Both the position numbers and the translations under genes were made by a program. From Dacryopinax spathularia (Eukaryota; Basidiomycota; Dacrymycetes; Dacrymycetales; Dacrymycetaceae): a stretch of DNA of 64,000 bases. Below the pieces are notes generated by a model that had not been told where the DNA came from, made no database searches, and saw only the letters and a list, made by a program, of their open reading frames with translations. The stretch is from the NCBI GenBank assembly GCA_037974965.1, contig JBBPFI010000017.1:1-64000 (forward strand), in the 5' to 3' direction. Below, piece after piece: positions 34,708 through 46,468 of this stretch (within the stretch, counting starts at the first letter, position 1; the number at the start of each line of letters is the position of its first letter).

Positions 34708-35501
34708 GGGATGTTTAGGGGATGAAGGGACCCGTATATATGCTGCTGGCTGTGTACGTCAACGGATAGATGAAGAAGGAGGATGAATGAGTAGCAGGAG
34801 GGGTGGTGTGGAGAAGAGGGTCTGTTGGTTGTAGCCGTTCAGGGTGAGTGCTGTAACGCGTGTGTGCGGGTGAGTCTAAATGCGGGAAAAGGGCTGCTAA
34901 AATGCCCGCAGCATAGCAACGTAATTTACCCTCAAATTCTCAATTGCAACCTGGACCGATGGGGGAGAACAAACGCCACGATCAGCCCTTACTCCTTCTT
35001 CTTACCCCGCTGTGGCGCACAACGAACTGGTCGAACACCATTAATGGGAGATTTCAACACAAAAGTCAACACCGTTTTCAACCCACACCGTACTACATTG
35101 CCAAATTGTGGCTTTCCAGTTCAGGCTACACTACCACCCTACTCCCCTACTTCTCGGTCTGCGGCGCGGCTCAGTATGGAGCCATTAGTGGTGCACACAA
35201 CAGGAGGGGGAATGACGTGGGAAACAGATGTGAGTACTGTACGATGACACGTCCACAACATTTCTGAAAAATAGATATTCCACCGCGACCGTTCGTATAA
35301 TGTCCGCGATACGGCCCGGGATCAGAGAGAGCCAAGAAAGAAAAAGGAAGAAATCGAAGCCGTATGGACAGGATTGTGACAGTTGGTCGCTTCGAGTTGG
35401 TTGTTGGGGGTTGTTGGCGAATAGAGAAAGGGAGAAGAAACAGGGGCCAGGCAGGGATACAGCGTCGAGAAGGGGAGAAATTTTCAGGAAGAGCGGGCAA
35501 C
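34708..35501. other. Intergenic region without a supported gene
   Basis: This 794-bp stretch lies between the NAA50 promoter and the 3' end of the C2H2 gene, which is read from the other side. It is rich in A/T-containing unique sequence. No splice-consistent ORF with family resemblance was found. Confidence 0.45.
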
Positions 35502-37250
35502 CTATGCTCCTGAACGTGGACCAGTGGTATGGTCTGACGTGCTCTGCGTTGGCGACGTCGCCGGCTGTCGAGGCATTTGTTGTTCCTGCTGGGATGGCTG
35601 ATGCTGTTGTGGGTACGGTGCGGTGGAGCCTGGATACGCCGTTGCTGATGGTGGAGTGGGCGTCTTGTTCTCCAACTTTGGCTCCAGCGCTTGAGGGTGT
35701 ACGTCACCATCCACCTGCATCTTGCCAAGCTCTTCTGCTCCTGACGACCCAGTGTCTCCCCTTGAACGCCCATCCTCCTCGTCGGACTGCTCCTCGGAAG
35801 AGGCACCATCGACAGCTTTGCCTGGTCCAGATGGTCCTCCTCCATTTCCGTCCGCCATGCTTTTCAGCGTCCCCAGCCCTGCACCTGGGGCATTCACACC
35901 ACAGTTCTTGGCAGCCATATGTCGCTTGGCAGCATCCTTCCTGGCAAATGTCCTGTGGCACACCTCGCACTCGTACGGACGCTCGTTCGTGTGGGTCCGC
36001 ATATGCCGCTTCAGATCATGTGACCTGGAGGACGTATATGCGCACAATCTGCATGCATACGGCTTGTTCGTCGGGCTTGTTGGCGTGATGGGCGAGCCCA
36101 GTGCTGCCTTCTCAGCTGCCGCGTAAGGATGGTATCGAGATACTCCACTCAATGCTATCGGCGACGTTCGCGGATGATAGGCGACTTCTGGCGATGTACT
36201 CCCACTATGGGAGTACGAGGGACCCGGTACCCCTGGAGCGTTTGCTCCTGGCGGATGTGGGTGAGCTGAGGTGTATATCGGCGGTGGAGGGAGACTGGCG
36301 GGCGGGTACACCGAGTACGAATATGACGACGGGTCAAATCCTGGTGCGGGGTTCGGCGGAGACACCGACGGTGACTGATCCATCCCAAAGGCACTCGAGT
36401 GTGTATACCCATCACCACCGGTGGAGAGATAGGTATGCTGTTGAGGAGGAGACGGATGAGTCGAGTGAGGTGAGCGACGTGCTGGACCGTAGGGCCCGTA
36501 AGCTGACGCATTCGTGTATGTTAGCGTCGGCACGGTTGAGGGTCCAGCGGCAGCGGCATTAGGGTTCCCTGAGTGGGCGCTTGCAGGCCCGTACTGAGCG
36601 AACGACTGGGTGTTATAGTAGGTGTCGGGAGAGGGGATGGTCTGGTAGGGATTTGTGGCTCGACTTGCTGTGCCAGGTGGACTCCAGGCGAAGGGCGAAG
36701 GGTCTGCCTCACCAGCTTCGGTATGATTCGTGGGGGACGGAAGGCCTGCCATGTGGTGTCTATCGTTCCGGGTGAGCAGACCTGCGTCTATTGCGACGCG
36801 AACTGGAGCCGTGACTGACAGACGATGGGGAGAATGAACAGGGATGGGTTGAAAGGAGGTCATTGGTGTGGAGGTGGCCAACGATCTGGAAGAGTGTGTG
36901 GGCGGTTGAGCTTGGGAATGTTGCTGATGCGATGACGGCGGATGAGGGTGCTGTGGCGCTTGATTCGCGGGCAGTCCGACGGGCTGAGCTTGGTCGAGGG
37001 TGTATGCGTCGTCGATGTCCTCGTCGAGGGGGAAGTGGGCACCGACCATGCGTATGGCTTTGTTGGCGGCAAGGAATGCGCCGGAAGACGGGAAGAGGGT
37101 AAGGGTCGTCGTTCTGAAAACGGGGTGCTGCCAGCCTACAGCAGGGCGGCGGCGTTCACAGCCGTGTATGTGTGAATGACCTGCCGGGGAAGGGCGGCGG
37201 CGGCGGCGGTGTGAAGGAGAGTAAGGGATGGAGGGGGCGGGGTTGGACAA
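35502..37250 (-). CDS. C2H2 zinc-finger transcription factor
   Basis: An uninterrupted frame of 582 codons. Most is low-complexity Pro/Ser/His/Tyr-rich sequence typical of fungal activators. Two adjacent C2H2 fingers lie at about residues 390-450: YACRLCAYTSSRSHDLKRHMRTH and YECEVCHRTFARKDAAKRHMAAKNC, joined by a TNERP linker; the second ends in Cys instead of the last His. The C-terminus is acidic and Pro/Gln-rich. The start is uncertain: the first Met (37,250) precedes a His/Arg-rich stretch that may hide an intron, while MVGAHFPLDEDIDDAY at 37,049 is a better-looking start. Nuclear DNA binding is expected; the target genes and the exact orthologue are not identifiable. Confidence 0.8.
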   Translation of the reverse strand: MSNPAPSIPYSPSHRRRRRPSPAGHSHIHGCERRRPAVGWQHPVFRTTTLTLFPSSGAFLAANKAIRMVGAHFPLDEDIDDAYTLDQAQPVGLPANQAPQHPHPPSSHQQHSQAQPPTHSSRSLATSTPMTSFQPIPVHSPHRLSVTAPVRVAIDAGLLTRNDRHHMAGLPSPTNHTEAGEADPSPFAWSPPGTASRATNPYQTIPSPDTYYNTQSFAQYGPASAHSGNPNAAAAGPSTVPTLTYTNASAYGPYGPARRSPHSTHPSPPQQHTYLSTGGDGYTHSSAFGMDQSPSVSPPNPAPGFDPSSYSYSVYPPASLPPPPIYTSAHPHPPGANAPGVPGPSYSHSGSTSPEVAYHPRTSPIALSGVSRYHPYAAAEKAALGSPITPTSPTNKPYACRLCAYTSSRSHDLKRHMRTHTNERPYECEVCHRTFARKDAAKRHMAAKNCGVNAPGAGLGTLKSMADGNGGGPSGPGKAVDGASSEEQSDEEDGRSRGDTGSSGAEELGKMQVDGDVHPQALEPKLENKTPTPPSATAYPGSTAPYPQQHQPSQQEQQMPRQPATSPTQSTSDHTTGPRSGA

Positions 37251-40200
37251 GGGACCTTGGATCGTCCAGAGAACGGGGCGTGGCGTCTTGCCTTTATCGC
37301 GCTCGGGATGGTTGACATGCCTCGCTCAGCGGGGCAAACTACTCGAAGTGGCTCCGGAAAGGAATGGCAGGACCGCAGTATGCGGAAAGGGGGGAGAACA
37401 CGCGAAAAAATTCAGGCCGTGTTTCGCCCCATTGGATAGAGACGGGGGCACAGATGGATGAGAAAACAGCCGAGAGGGCGAGGAGGAGGAGAGGGAGGAG
37501 GAAGAGGAGGAATGGGTATACGCTTTGGGTGATGGGAGGGGATTTGGGCCCAGGAGGAGGAGGGAGAGGAAGCGAAATGGCTCGGACGCGCACCCAACTG
37601 AACAAGGCCCGGTCCCAAAAGGATCCCTGGGCTCTCGACCCCGTCCATAACAGCCGCCCCCGGCGCTTTACCTTCACATTCTTCCCCCGGTCATTTGCTC
37701 CGCTTTTGCCCTTAAACTGCTCTCACGTACATTATTTACGGGTCTAAATGTCAGGTTCGGATGCTCTTCTTTTCCCCCCTTGCTTGCCCTACTACCCCAG
37801 GGGTTCCTCGGGTATCCCCCGGCGGCCGTTCGCTGCTACCCGGCACCACTTAACCCGACCCAGACAACGCCGAAATGAGCCCATACACCGACAAAAAGAG
37901 GACCCAACGGTCCAGGCTTGCGCTTACAGTTTTGACGCAGAGCGCGGACGCACAGCCGCTCCACGTGTCTCGCTTCATTCGTGCCTTGCCCCGCCTGAAC
38001 GGGTTCCTTGCCCAGGCGACTTCCTTTAACCGCTGTCCCTGCGAACCATTCGACTGTGCCTGGAATTTACGTTCTCCTCGGCCCTGTTTCATCACCCTCT
38101 TCCCCCCCTTCTTTCCTACTGCCTAGAAACGAAATCGAAGAAGTCGTTGACAAAAACAAAGTCGATGTGCGGGGCTTGTCCGGACAACCCGGACAAATAC
38201 GCGACAGCCTCCAGATGACGCAAACCGCTCCCGCTGAAGCTTGTTCCCGCAGCAGATGTGGCTTCTTGATTTGGCCTCCGCTTCCACGGAACTTTTCTAT
38301 CAAAAGGGTGTCCCATCAGACCAGGGACTCATCAGCTCATCTGAAGCCTATCGGTCCTTTTCGCCTTCTCGCAACCTTCCCCAACAACGGACGCTTTGGA
38401 TCGAACATCAAAATACAGAAAACGCTCGCGGACCGTCGTCGCTCCACCGGCATTGTCCTAGCACCGGCAACATCTCTCGTCTTCTTAATAGTTTAACACG
38501 ACACGCGGCTTGAGCGCCGAACGAACCCGAAAATTCCGCTCGCTAAGGCACAGGCGGCTGTGCAAGGCACCACAGCTTGTCATCTCGCCTGGATGTTGTT
38601 GTTGTCAACCGCACTATCAAGCTTTTTCGTACCTGGGCGTCATTGTTGCTAGGCTATAATGGCCCGCTTGACGCCTGCAATCTCACGTCACCGGTCGCCG
38701 TACGTCGGTGGCTCCACAATCGCGATATTGGCATACGGACAGTCAAGCTAAAGCCAATTGCAAAGACGAGCGCTCGACGCGTCGGGCCAAGCGAGTGGAT
38801 CCGCTGGTAACGCGACGCGTCGCCGAACTTTCGGTCCTCGCTGTTCGTATCATACGATGTCCGGAGCGCGTAGATGCCTTCAGATTGCGAATGCCTCGGT
38901 GCACGATTATCGGACCGCCTCAGGCCATACCATAATGTACCGCCGGTAAAGTACCACTGACCAGCCACCAAGACAATGGAGCACCGAGACACGGCCAAAC
39001 CGAGGGTGGTGGAAGAGAACAGTGCAACACCAAATAAATTGCCAGCGCGTGCATGTAACGTGGCGATTCTCATGCAGCTCGCGGTGCATCGTCCACCCAA
39101 GAACCGCTGCATCCATGCGGCCCGCTCGGCGATTACCGGATACGGAAGGCTCGGCCCGTAGCCTAATGTTCTCTTCTCGATTCGCGCGCCCACGGCCATG
39201 TGGCAATTCCCCGAAGAAACGGTCAAATCCCGACCCATTCAGCCCAATCGCCGAACTCTCTTTGCGCCGAGTTGCTGTAGATCGCGAAATTTTGAGCTTG
39301 AGCGCGCGGTCATCTCGCGATCTGGAATCTTTAGACCGGTGCATTCCTTTCTTCAGTTACCCCAGAAGGCAAGCGAGCTTGAAGATCCGGCTTCTACGGG
39401 TAAACGGCATGGCGATCCAGCGTGCCTGTACTATGCATAGCCCACGTACCATACGATGCAGAAGACGTAGAAGAAGTAGGTGTCCCATAATCGGACAGGG
39501 ACGACCGCGTCCCTTAGTGATGTACATGGCGCATTTGATGGTGGCTACTTAGCGCGTGGTTGTAAGGGCCTTTTGCACTGCCCAAGGTGAGCATGAAAAG
39601 GGAGACCCAATCTGACAATCTGCCAATCTCGATGATCTCGCACTCGGCAGCCGGCCACCGGGAGGTTGTGACAAGCCTCTCCGCCCCCTTCCACGCGGTG
39701 AACCCTGATTATCTAATACGGGCCCCACTGCCCCGGCGTCTCAATCGACCCGCTCTCTCCGGTGTGCCGGGGCCAGACCCTTTGGGCCCTTCTCATTCAC
39801 TGCCCTCGAACGGCCCGTATTACCTCGGAGGCGCTCCATCTGATGGGGTTGATTTTAGTGCGACGGATGGTCCGGGGGAGGCGCAGGCTAAACTTACTCC
39901 ATTCATTTTGGATTCCCGCAAGCCTCATCTTACTTACGAGCTCGAAAGCTTCGTCGCCGCCCGCCGCTCGTTGCGATGCAGTCTGTGCCTGTCCGGCGCC
40001 CGTGCACTCTCGTCGTCCTCGCGGCCGCAAACTACCGCTGTATGGTCCGTTGATCTGAGAATGTTGGTTTCGTGGCCTTTTTTCTGGACGTTCTCGTAAA
40101 GTATGCAGCCCCAGGCACATCCTGCTCTTACGACTTCGGATTGTCCCATACCAGTGCTGATACGGTATTGATGATTGAGCGGGACGAGCAGGCCGTACGT

Positions 40201-40459
40201 ATTGGTACGCAATGGCAATACCTCGGTCGGTTTGTACATCACCGTAGCAGACTCAAGGTCGTTACATTTCAGCATACGGAAAGAAAGACTCCACTCCATA
40301 TGCGTCCGACAGACGACGAATCGCATGGACGACCAAGTTCTCGATTGCTAACGGATTATGCCCATGCATCCGGTGGACAATTGGCGCAAAAAAGGATGCT
40401 ATCCGCACGGAGAGAAGCTTCGCTATCGTATGATGTTGTACTGTACATGTGCAACTGGC
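37251..40459. other. Long gene-poor interval (3.2 kb)
   Basis: This is the longest stretch without a supported gene in the host half. It starts with the C2H2 promoter, which has purine-rich stretches near 37,470-37,575. I looked for exon chains with matching splice frames on both strands and found none with family resemblance. ORFs of 130-194 codons near 38,654-39,552 and 39,587-40,326 overlap one another antisense and look random. It may hold long UTRs, a noncoding RNA or an unfamiliar gene. Confidence 0.4.
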
Positions 40460-41350
40460 TTATTGGATGCGGAGCGGAGCGGATCCCGTATTTGACCCAG
40501 TCGGGAGCGTTTTCTGATACAGGTCCAGCGGGATGTACCCGATATAATGCTCGCTGGCAACGAATAAGCTTGTGGTTCGCTGATGAGGGCGGTATATACG
40601 CACTCTCCAAATCCGCCCACCCAGTAGACGTGCTGTGAGGTGTAAGCCGGATACGAGGTTATTACAGGTCCCACTCACGTGTGGGTCGAATCGTGCCCAG
40701 TAGGCGTTATGCTACACAGCACGCTATCAGGTCCTCCTGGAGCACATACGGTAGTAGATCGCACAAACCGGCGCGTCCTCCCTCCCAGGCAGCCAATCCT
40801 CCGCATCCGGATGCTTCTCCAAATAACATTGCTCTAAACCCGGTCCTCCATCTTTTCCCAGAACCGTCACGCTCCCGATCAACGCAACCCGACCTCTTGA
40901 AGCCGGACTATCCCAGCCGCCATCGCCCGTATCGTCCGTCGGATCCGGTTGCCTGACCGTAAGAGTGGCAGAATGAGTCGGGGAAGCGAGGATATTGCGG
41001 TTGTTCTGCGCAATAGGGAGGAATAGGAGTGTCAGCGAGCCGTTGGTGTAACATCTGCTCTTTATCAATAACCTCACTCCCGGTAAGATGTGGACGAGCT
41101 CACGGCGCAAAGTACTCCATAAGGCTGAACGGCTGACCCGGTAATTCCGGGTGGGAGGGAGGGAAAACAGTCGCTAGGCTGCCGATCGTCTCTTGCCATA
41201 GCAGATTCCGGGCGAGTCGGGCTGCGACGCGATGAACAACGATGCTGATGAATCGATGGGACCGGACTGCGCACCAGCATCCTCGACTGTTTCTTTTGCT
41301 TGTGTGAACCCGGCGAATGTTGCGAGTAGGAGGGGGAGGAGGTGGAGCAT
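40460..41350 (-). CDS. CREG1-like secreted protein (FMN-binding split-barrel fold)
   Basis: Six exons, 41275-41350, 41104-41221, 40769-41054, 40679-40711, 40604-40632 and 40460-40553, give 211 aa. Each exon alone is too short to stand out, but junctions restore one alignment. The order is signal peptide MLHLLPLLLATFAGFTQA, ARLARNLLWQETIGSLATV, PGQPFSLMEYFAPCYTNG with SLTLLFLPIAQNNRNIL, RGRVALIGSVTVL, CYLEKHPDAEDWLPG, NAYWARFDPHVYWVGGFGD and EHYIGYIPLDLYQ. This is the order seen in CREG/pyridoxamine-5'-phosphate-oxidase-like secreted proteins, which share the flavin-binding split barrel but generally lack oxidase activity. It is probably a secreted or vacuolar glycoprotein; its role in fungi is unknown. 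Confidence 0.85.
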
Positions 41351-41997
41351 CGTGAGTGTGCGGGAATAGGGGTAGCACGCGAGTGACGGTGAGGCCTTGG
41401 TTCAACGAGTCGTATCCACTGCAAGAATACGTATGCGGTAGATACTGCCGTACTCCCAATCAACCGACGTTCTTACGAACAATGAACGATCTATAAGTTA
41501 TAAGAGTAGTGGCAGATATCCTCTAGTGATCAGAGTCGAGTATAATGCGACTACGCAGGCCTCGACTGCAAGAAGCGCCTATGGAAAGACTCAAGCGCCC
41601 GAAGGCCCGCTACGTGGTTCATCTGTGGCGATGCGTCCCTCAGTCCCCCTATTGTTCTGTCTTATCGGCCGTCCCAATGCTTCTCTCTCAGCGGCCTCGT
41701 CGTCATCCTCACAGCGGACACAATGAATGAACAATATCCGTCTTCTTCCACTTATTGTCCGTTAGCTCTCATGCTCGCCCTAGACGCTTGTTATGAGCTG
41801 TCAACCCATCCTCAAGAGGGGTCATGGTCCGCCCGCCCGCTCTATCTCCCTCTTCTGCCTATCATCGTTTCCCGCTCTGAGCGCAGCCTGGCGACCCACA
41901 GGCCAACGCCGACTCACCCCCTTTTACTGGCCATACCTCGGCCTCATCCATCCATCCCACTCACGGTCACATATACTCATCTAATATCGGCTGGACC
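41351..41997. promoter_or_regulatory. Divergent promoter region, CREG-like gene and PRM1
   Basis: 647 bp separate the two start codons. No gene is supported. The stretch before PRM1 is C/T-rich, as in many fungal 5' leaders. Confidence 0.5.
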
Positions 41998-44525
41998 ATG
42001 ACGACCTCTTTTTCCACCCCTCCTCCTCCTAGCTACTCTCCAGGCGAGAGCCCCTTCCAACGACGAGCGATGGCAGACCGCTTCAGAGCTCCGGTTGATC
42101 CTGCTACTGTCGACACGCCTCTTCCTCCTTACCTTCGGCTGGTGGACCATTACACTCTATCATGGCTTGCTACTCCTGTTATCTCTCTGCTGTTCGTCGT
42201 GATCAAGCTTGTTCTCTCGTCTTTCGATGTCCAGGCTGCGGTGGCAGATATGAAGGCGGATGTGCTGGCTAGCTGTCAGGCGGCCGAGAGGGCTGCTACG
42301 GTCGCTGCAAGCTTGCCGCGATACATGGCAGAGGGGACCAATAAGAGCATAGTGGACGCTGTCAACGGAACGATAGACGGTGCCAAGGACGTGCTCATCC
42401 TCACGTACGCTTCATCCTTTCTCAGATGCAGGATATATGCTGATATACGGGCTAGGCTCACCGCTCTGGAAGCGATCATCGACTTTATCGTCGACATGTA
42501 CCGCTCCACCTTCCTCTGCTTCCTCGAGCTCGTCATCCGAGGCGGCCTGGCGCTGCTCATCGGCGCAGTCCAAGAAGTGACTTCATTCCTCAACACGACC
42601 CTCAGCGCCATAGGGAAGAACATCGCCAACGACGTCTCTGCCGCTCAGAACGCGGTGAACAGTTTCTTCAGTGTCGTGAACTCTGCCCTGAGCTTCTTGC
42701 CCGGCGATCCGCAGATCCCGCAGATCTCGATTCCTAGCTTGGCACAGCTGGGGAATGTCACCATTCCGACGGACTTTGAGAATTCCCTTATCAACCTGAA
42801 TAATTCCCTGCCAACGCTCTCCACACTTAAAGATATGCTTACCCAATTGTGCGTGCCTGTGTCTATAGCCACCTTTACCCTTACCTTATGATCCTCAGAA
42901 TCGACACTCCTTTCCAAGACCTCATCAACGACATCAACAACACCTTCAACGGCCTGTCATTCGACGAGAACGTGCTCACCGTACCCATTCAGCAGCAAGT
43001 CACCTTCTGCAACGCCACCAACCTTGACAACACGATCGACGACCTAGGCAAGATAATGGCCAAGATCCCCATCATCGCGATCGGATTCGCGATCCTCGCT
43101 ATCATTCTCATCATCGGCGCCAACTGCGCCTGGCAGTGGTATCGCTGGCGCGTACTCATGAAGCGTGTCCGGACGATGAAAGAACGCTGGAACGCCGATG
43201 CCGCTATTTCGGGCATGTCGCAGGATCCGTTCGCGAACGAACGCTCGACCTTGACGTTCATGGCTGAATCGCATCACGCTATGATCCTGCAGTGGCTTGA
43301 GGTCAGCATTCTCAAGCGGATGTTCAGGACACCGACGGCGAGGAACAACGTCCGCTGGTTCCTGGCTTACATCACGTATCCGCCAGCTTTGATCTGCCTT
43401 GTTATCGGACTCGCCGGGATCTTGGCTGTCGAGCTTCAACTGGCACTGATCGCAATCTTCACCAAGCCCGCCCAGGATCAAGTCAGCACTGCCGTCAACG
43501 GTCTGACGGACGCGATCAGCGCCAGCCTGAACACGGCAATCCAGTCCCAGACCGGGAGCTACGTCAACGGGACGAACGCTCATATCCTCACTATCCAGCA
43601 AACAATCGACGGCGGCGTCTTCGGATGGGTGAACACCACGACCGTCAACCTCAACACCACGATCGAGACGTTCTACTCCGACGTCGTCTCTGCTGTCAAT
43701 ACCGTGTTCGGAAATACGATCCTAGGACCTCCGATCCAGGAGTTCGTCGCGTGCTTCTTGGGTGGGAAAGTGGAGCATATCGAGGAAGCCCTGACGTGGA
43801 TACATGATAACGTACAAGTCAAGCTGCCGCTCATGAACCCGGATATCCTGCAGCTGAGCAATACGAGTCAAACGGAGATCGCGACGAACATCCGAAATGC
43901 TGCCGTTGGCGATTCGGACGTGAACGGGGGGAGTCAAGGGCTGGCGGAACAGCTTATTGCCAAGTACACCAATTCCCTCTATACGGAGCGATGGATGTTT
44001 GGAATCTTCATTGCACTCTGGTTCATCGTCGTCCTGGTGGCGCTCGGCATTCTGCTCTGGCATAATTGGGGCAAGCACGCGGTGTACCGGTGGAAGAAGG
44101 CTCGCTGGGAGAAGCGGCGTGCTTTGCTCGGCGAGCCCGAGCTTCAGGAGAAGGATGTGGTCGATGACTATGGACCGTTGGAGAAGGGACGGGATGCAGA
44201 TGGCGAGTCGTTCCTTCCAGTGATTGTTGCTCCTAGAGAGCAGGATGGCAAGAAAGGACCGGCTGCATCACCTATGCCATCGCCAGGGCTCCCACCGTTC
44301 CCGGCCCCATCCAACAGCGCCCGAATAGAGGTCCGACCGTTCTCTCCACCTTCTGTCAATCCATCCAATCGAGTGCTTTCCCCTGATCTTCCCGCATACT
44401 CGTCTCGCTCAGTGCCACGTCAGTTGACACCCAACCTGGAGCCTCCGAATCCGTTTGCCACGTCGTTCGATGATCGTGTCGAAGACCGTTACCCTCGTCC
44501 TTCCTTCAGACCACACGCAATGTAG
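41998..44525 (+). CDS. PRM1: Plasma membrane fusion protein Prm1
   Basis: Three exons, 41998-42404, 42456-42848 and 42899-44525 (introns 51 and 50 nt), give 808 aa. Four to five membrane segments fit the Prm1 topology: LSWLATPVISLLFVVIKLVL (about 50-70), FLCFLELVIRGGLALLIGAV, IPIIAIGFAILAIILIIGAN, YPPALICLVIGLAGILAVEL and FGIFIALWFIVVLVALGILL. Large extracellular loops carry N-glycosylation sequons (NTT, NGT, NNT) and conserved Cys. The cytosolic tail of about 150 residues is Pro/Ser-rich. Prm1 acts at the cell-cell contact zone during mating and hyphal fusion, stabilising plasma membrane merger. The second intron (42849-42898) joins MLTQL to IDTPFQDL as in the family. Confidence 0.92.
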
Positions 44526-44772
44526 TTTAGTCAATCCACACCCAGGAGCCACATCTCATTCCATGTATCCGTATAACCTATCCCTATATCACAATTACAT
44601 CCTATGAAAATCTGTTACAATACATAATATCAGTGAGCGCCATTGGCGTGATATGGCTGCAGCGCGGGTGGCTGGATGTCCGCGACCTCATCCTCCCCTT
44701 CTGCAGGCATGGGATGTTGGCCGTTGACATGCTCACCCTCTCCCTCGCTCTTCTGGCGCATATAGATCAGCA

Positions 44773-45364
44773 TTACCGCTTGAAATACTTGACAATGGGG
44801 TTGACCTCTTTTTTGGCTTTGCTGTGTTTCGAGTAGCCGTATTCTGGCGGGACGATGTCGATGAGGAAGTCGAACTGGTCGCTCTGTCCGACAGCTCCAG
44901 CGACGTCTACCCTCTGCAGCGTTCTTCGCTTGTTAACCTCGGCCAACATCCATGCGCGAGACGTGACCTCCGATATGAATACTGTAGTTGACCAATCAGA
45001 GCTCATTCTCCGCATTCGTGGCGAACACACGCACTTTCACATGCTTTGGACAGCAATAATGGTGCTGCGATATTACATTGTTAGTACATGTTCAGGACGA
45101 CCCAAGAAGGCATGTAGGCACCGTCAGAGGAGATCATCTACTTCTCATGCCCGGTCAGCGCGCTATCCACGAGGCATAATGAACGCGCAACAGACGCACC
45201 TTGACATCCGGATCCATCTTCATGACCTTCTTTATCCGTGCCAGCGGTAACGTCGTCTCTTTCAGCCCGTCTTCGCGCATCGTCTCCGCCTGATCCATCT
45301 GACGCTGCCAGAATTCCCGCAGCCATGACTCGAGTTGTGGTGGTATCGCCGGTGTGCTTGACAT
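44773..45364 (-). CDS. HAP5: CCAAT-binding factor subunit Hap5 (NF-YC)
   Basis: Four exons, 45200-45364, 45122-45137 (16 nt), 45035-45064 (30 nt) and 44773-44981, give 139 aa. The histone-fold core reads LREFWQRQMDQAE, then [43 protein letters not shown], then NKRRTLQRVDVAGAV, a close NF-YC match across all three junctions. One intron has a perfect TACTAAC branch point. Hap5 pairs with Hap3 through the histone fold, binds CCAAT with Hap2, and in fungi responds to carbon source, iron and redox state. The protein is short, with almost no transactivation region beyond the core; an extra upstream Met in frame (45,502) exists but lacks resemblance to the family. Confidence 0.92.
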
Positions 45365-45643
45365 GGTCGGCGATGTTGTTGTTGTCCGTATTGAGCGCGG
45401 GACAAGGAGGCAAATCAGTGACTGGGCGATGGTCGCCATGTCTCGGTTGACCTGCGGCGGCGCGCTCGCCGCTTCTGCTGGCGGGTAGAGGCGACGAGCC
45501 ACCTACCCGCTATGGTAGGACGACAAGACAGCGACACTGGGCGTTCATAGCTGATGCACTCAATACGGATGTTAGCCGAATTGCTGTCTTCTATACAAGC
45601 TCAAGCACTTCTAACCTCCTTTCATGTAACACTACCCAACTGG

Positions 45644-46174
45644 TCATTTCCCCGAATAGATGCGATACCATGCCGTCGACCTCGCTAATATTGTACCATA
45701 TACCAACGATGCTCAGTACTGCCGTTCGAAGAGTCGTTAATGGAACGGAGCTACATACCATATGCTGTACCCAGCACCTTTTCGACCTTGTCTGCCCCTG
45801 CAAGCACGCCATGTTCGAGCTCTTTGACTCTGGCAGGTGCATCTTCCGCAGTACCGTTGAATACGATTCTGGAATGAGTTGGCAACATATTCTGGGGCAC
45901 GCACTAAACGGTAACCTACTTTGAAAGAGGCGCAACTTTGCGAAATACCCTTGTGGTCCTCTTTGGGCTGTCTGTCCAACCGAACTTGATGGAGTAATAT
46001 GGACTGGCGACCTAGCCGTGACAGTCTGACACGGTTGCGCTCCTTTCGAATGATCCCAAAGGTGCTTACGTTCAAGGATGGATCTGGATCTATCACCAGG
46101 TATACCACTTGTTTGCGAACCGATTGCACACTAGGTGCCGCCCTCCGGAAACGCAGCTTGAGGAGTCTGGCCAT
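45644..46174 (-). CDS. Small unrecognised gene (about 115 aa, four exons)
   Basis: Exons 46070-46174, 45920-46011, 45759-45868 and 45644-45684 join in frame through GT-AG introns. The result reads MARLLKLRFRRAAPS..., then VASPYYSIKFGWTDSPKR with TTRVFRKVAPLSK, then IVFNGTAEDAPARVKELEHG with VLAGADKVEKVLGTAY, ending ARSTAWYRIYSGK. The second and third exons have natural composition and the third looks helical. I do not recognise a family. The basic N-terminus could be a mitochondrial presequence or the start may be misplaced. Another acceptor at the last intron would give a longer end to about 45,591. It lies between HAP5 and EF3 on the same strand. Confidence 0.45.
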
Positions 46175-46468
46175 CTCCAAGTGATAGGTACCTCCAAAGA
46201 ACGACCTACTGCATGCCAGTGGGAAGTCATGCACCCTTTACAAGGCGCGAACCCGAACTCTTCGGAATTCGAAGAAAGAAGCAGTCAAGCAATGCATTAC
46301 AATCGACATCCGCAGGGTATGGTCTATGCGCTAGTTGTACAACATCGCTATTCTCGCCCGAATCGCCATGTCTAGTCTAAAGGGAATGCAAAAGGAAAGG
46401 AAACCAGAAACCAAAAGGGAACCAGTAGAAGCCATCGAAGCCGCCATCGAAGCCATCGGAACCTATGA

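Noticed and set aside
38654-39552. Overlapping ORFs of 145-194 codons on both strands
   Set aside because: They overlap each other, show no domain, no plausible splice partners and random-looking composition.
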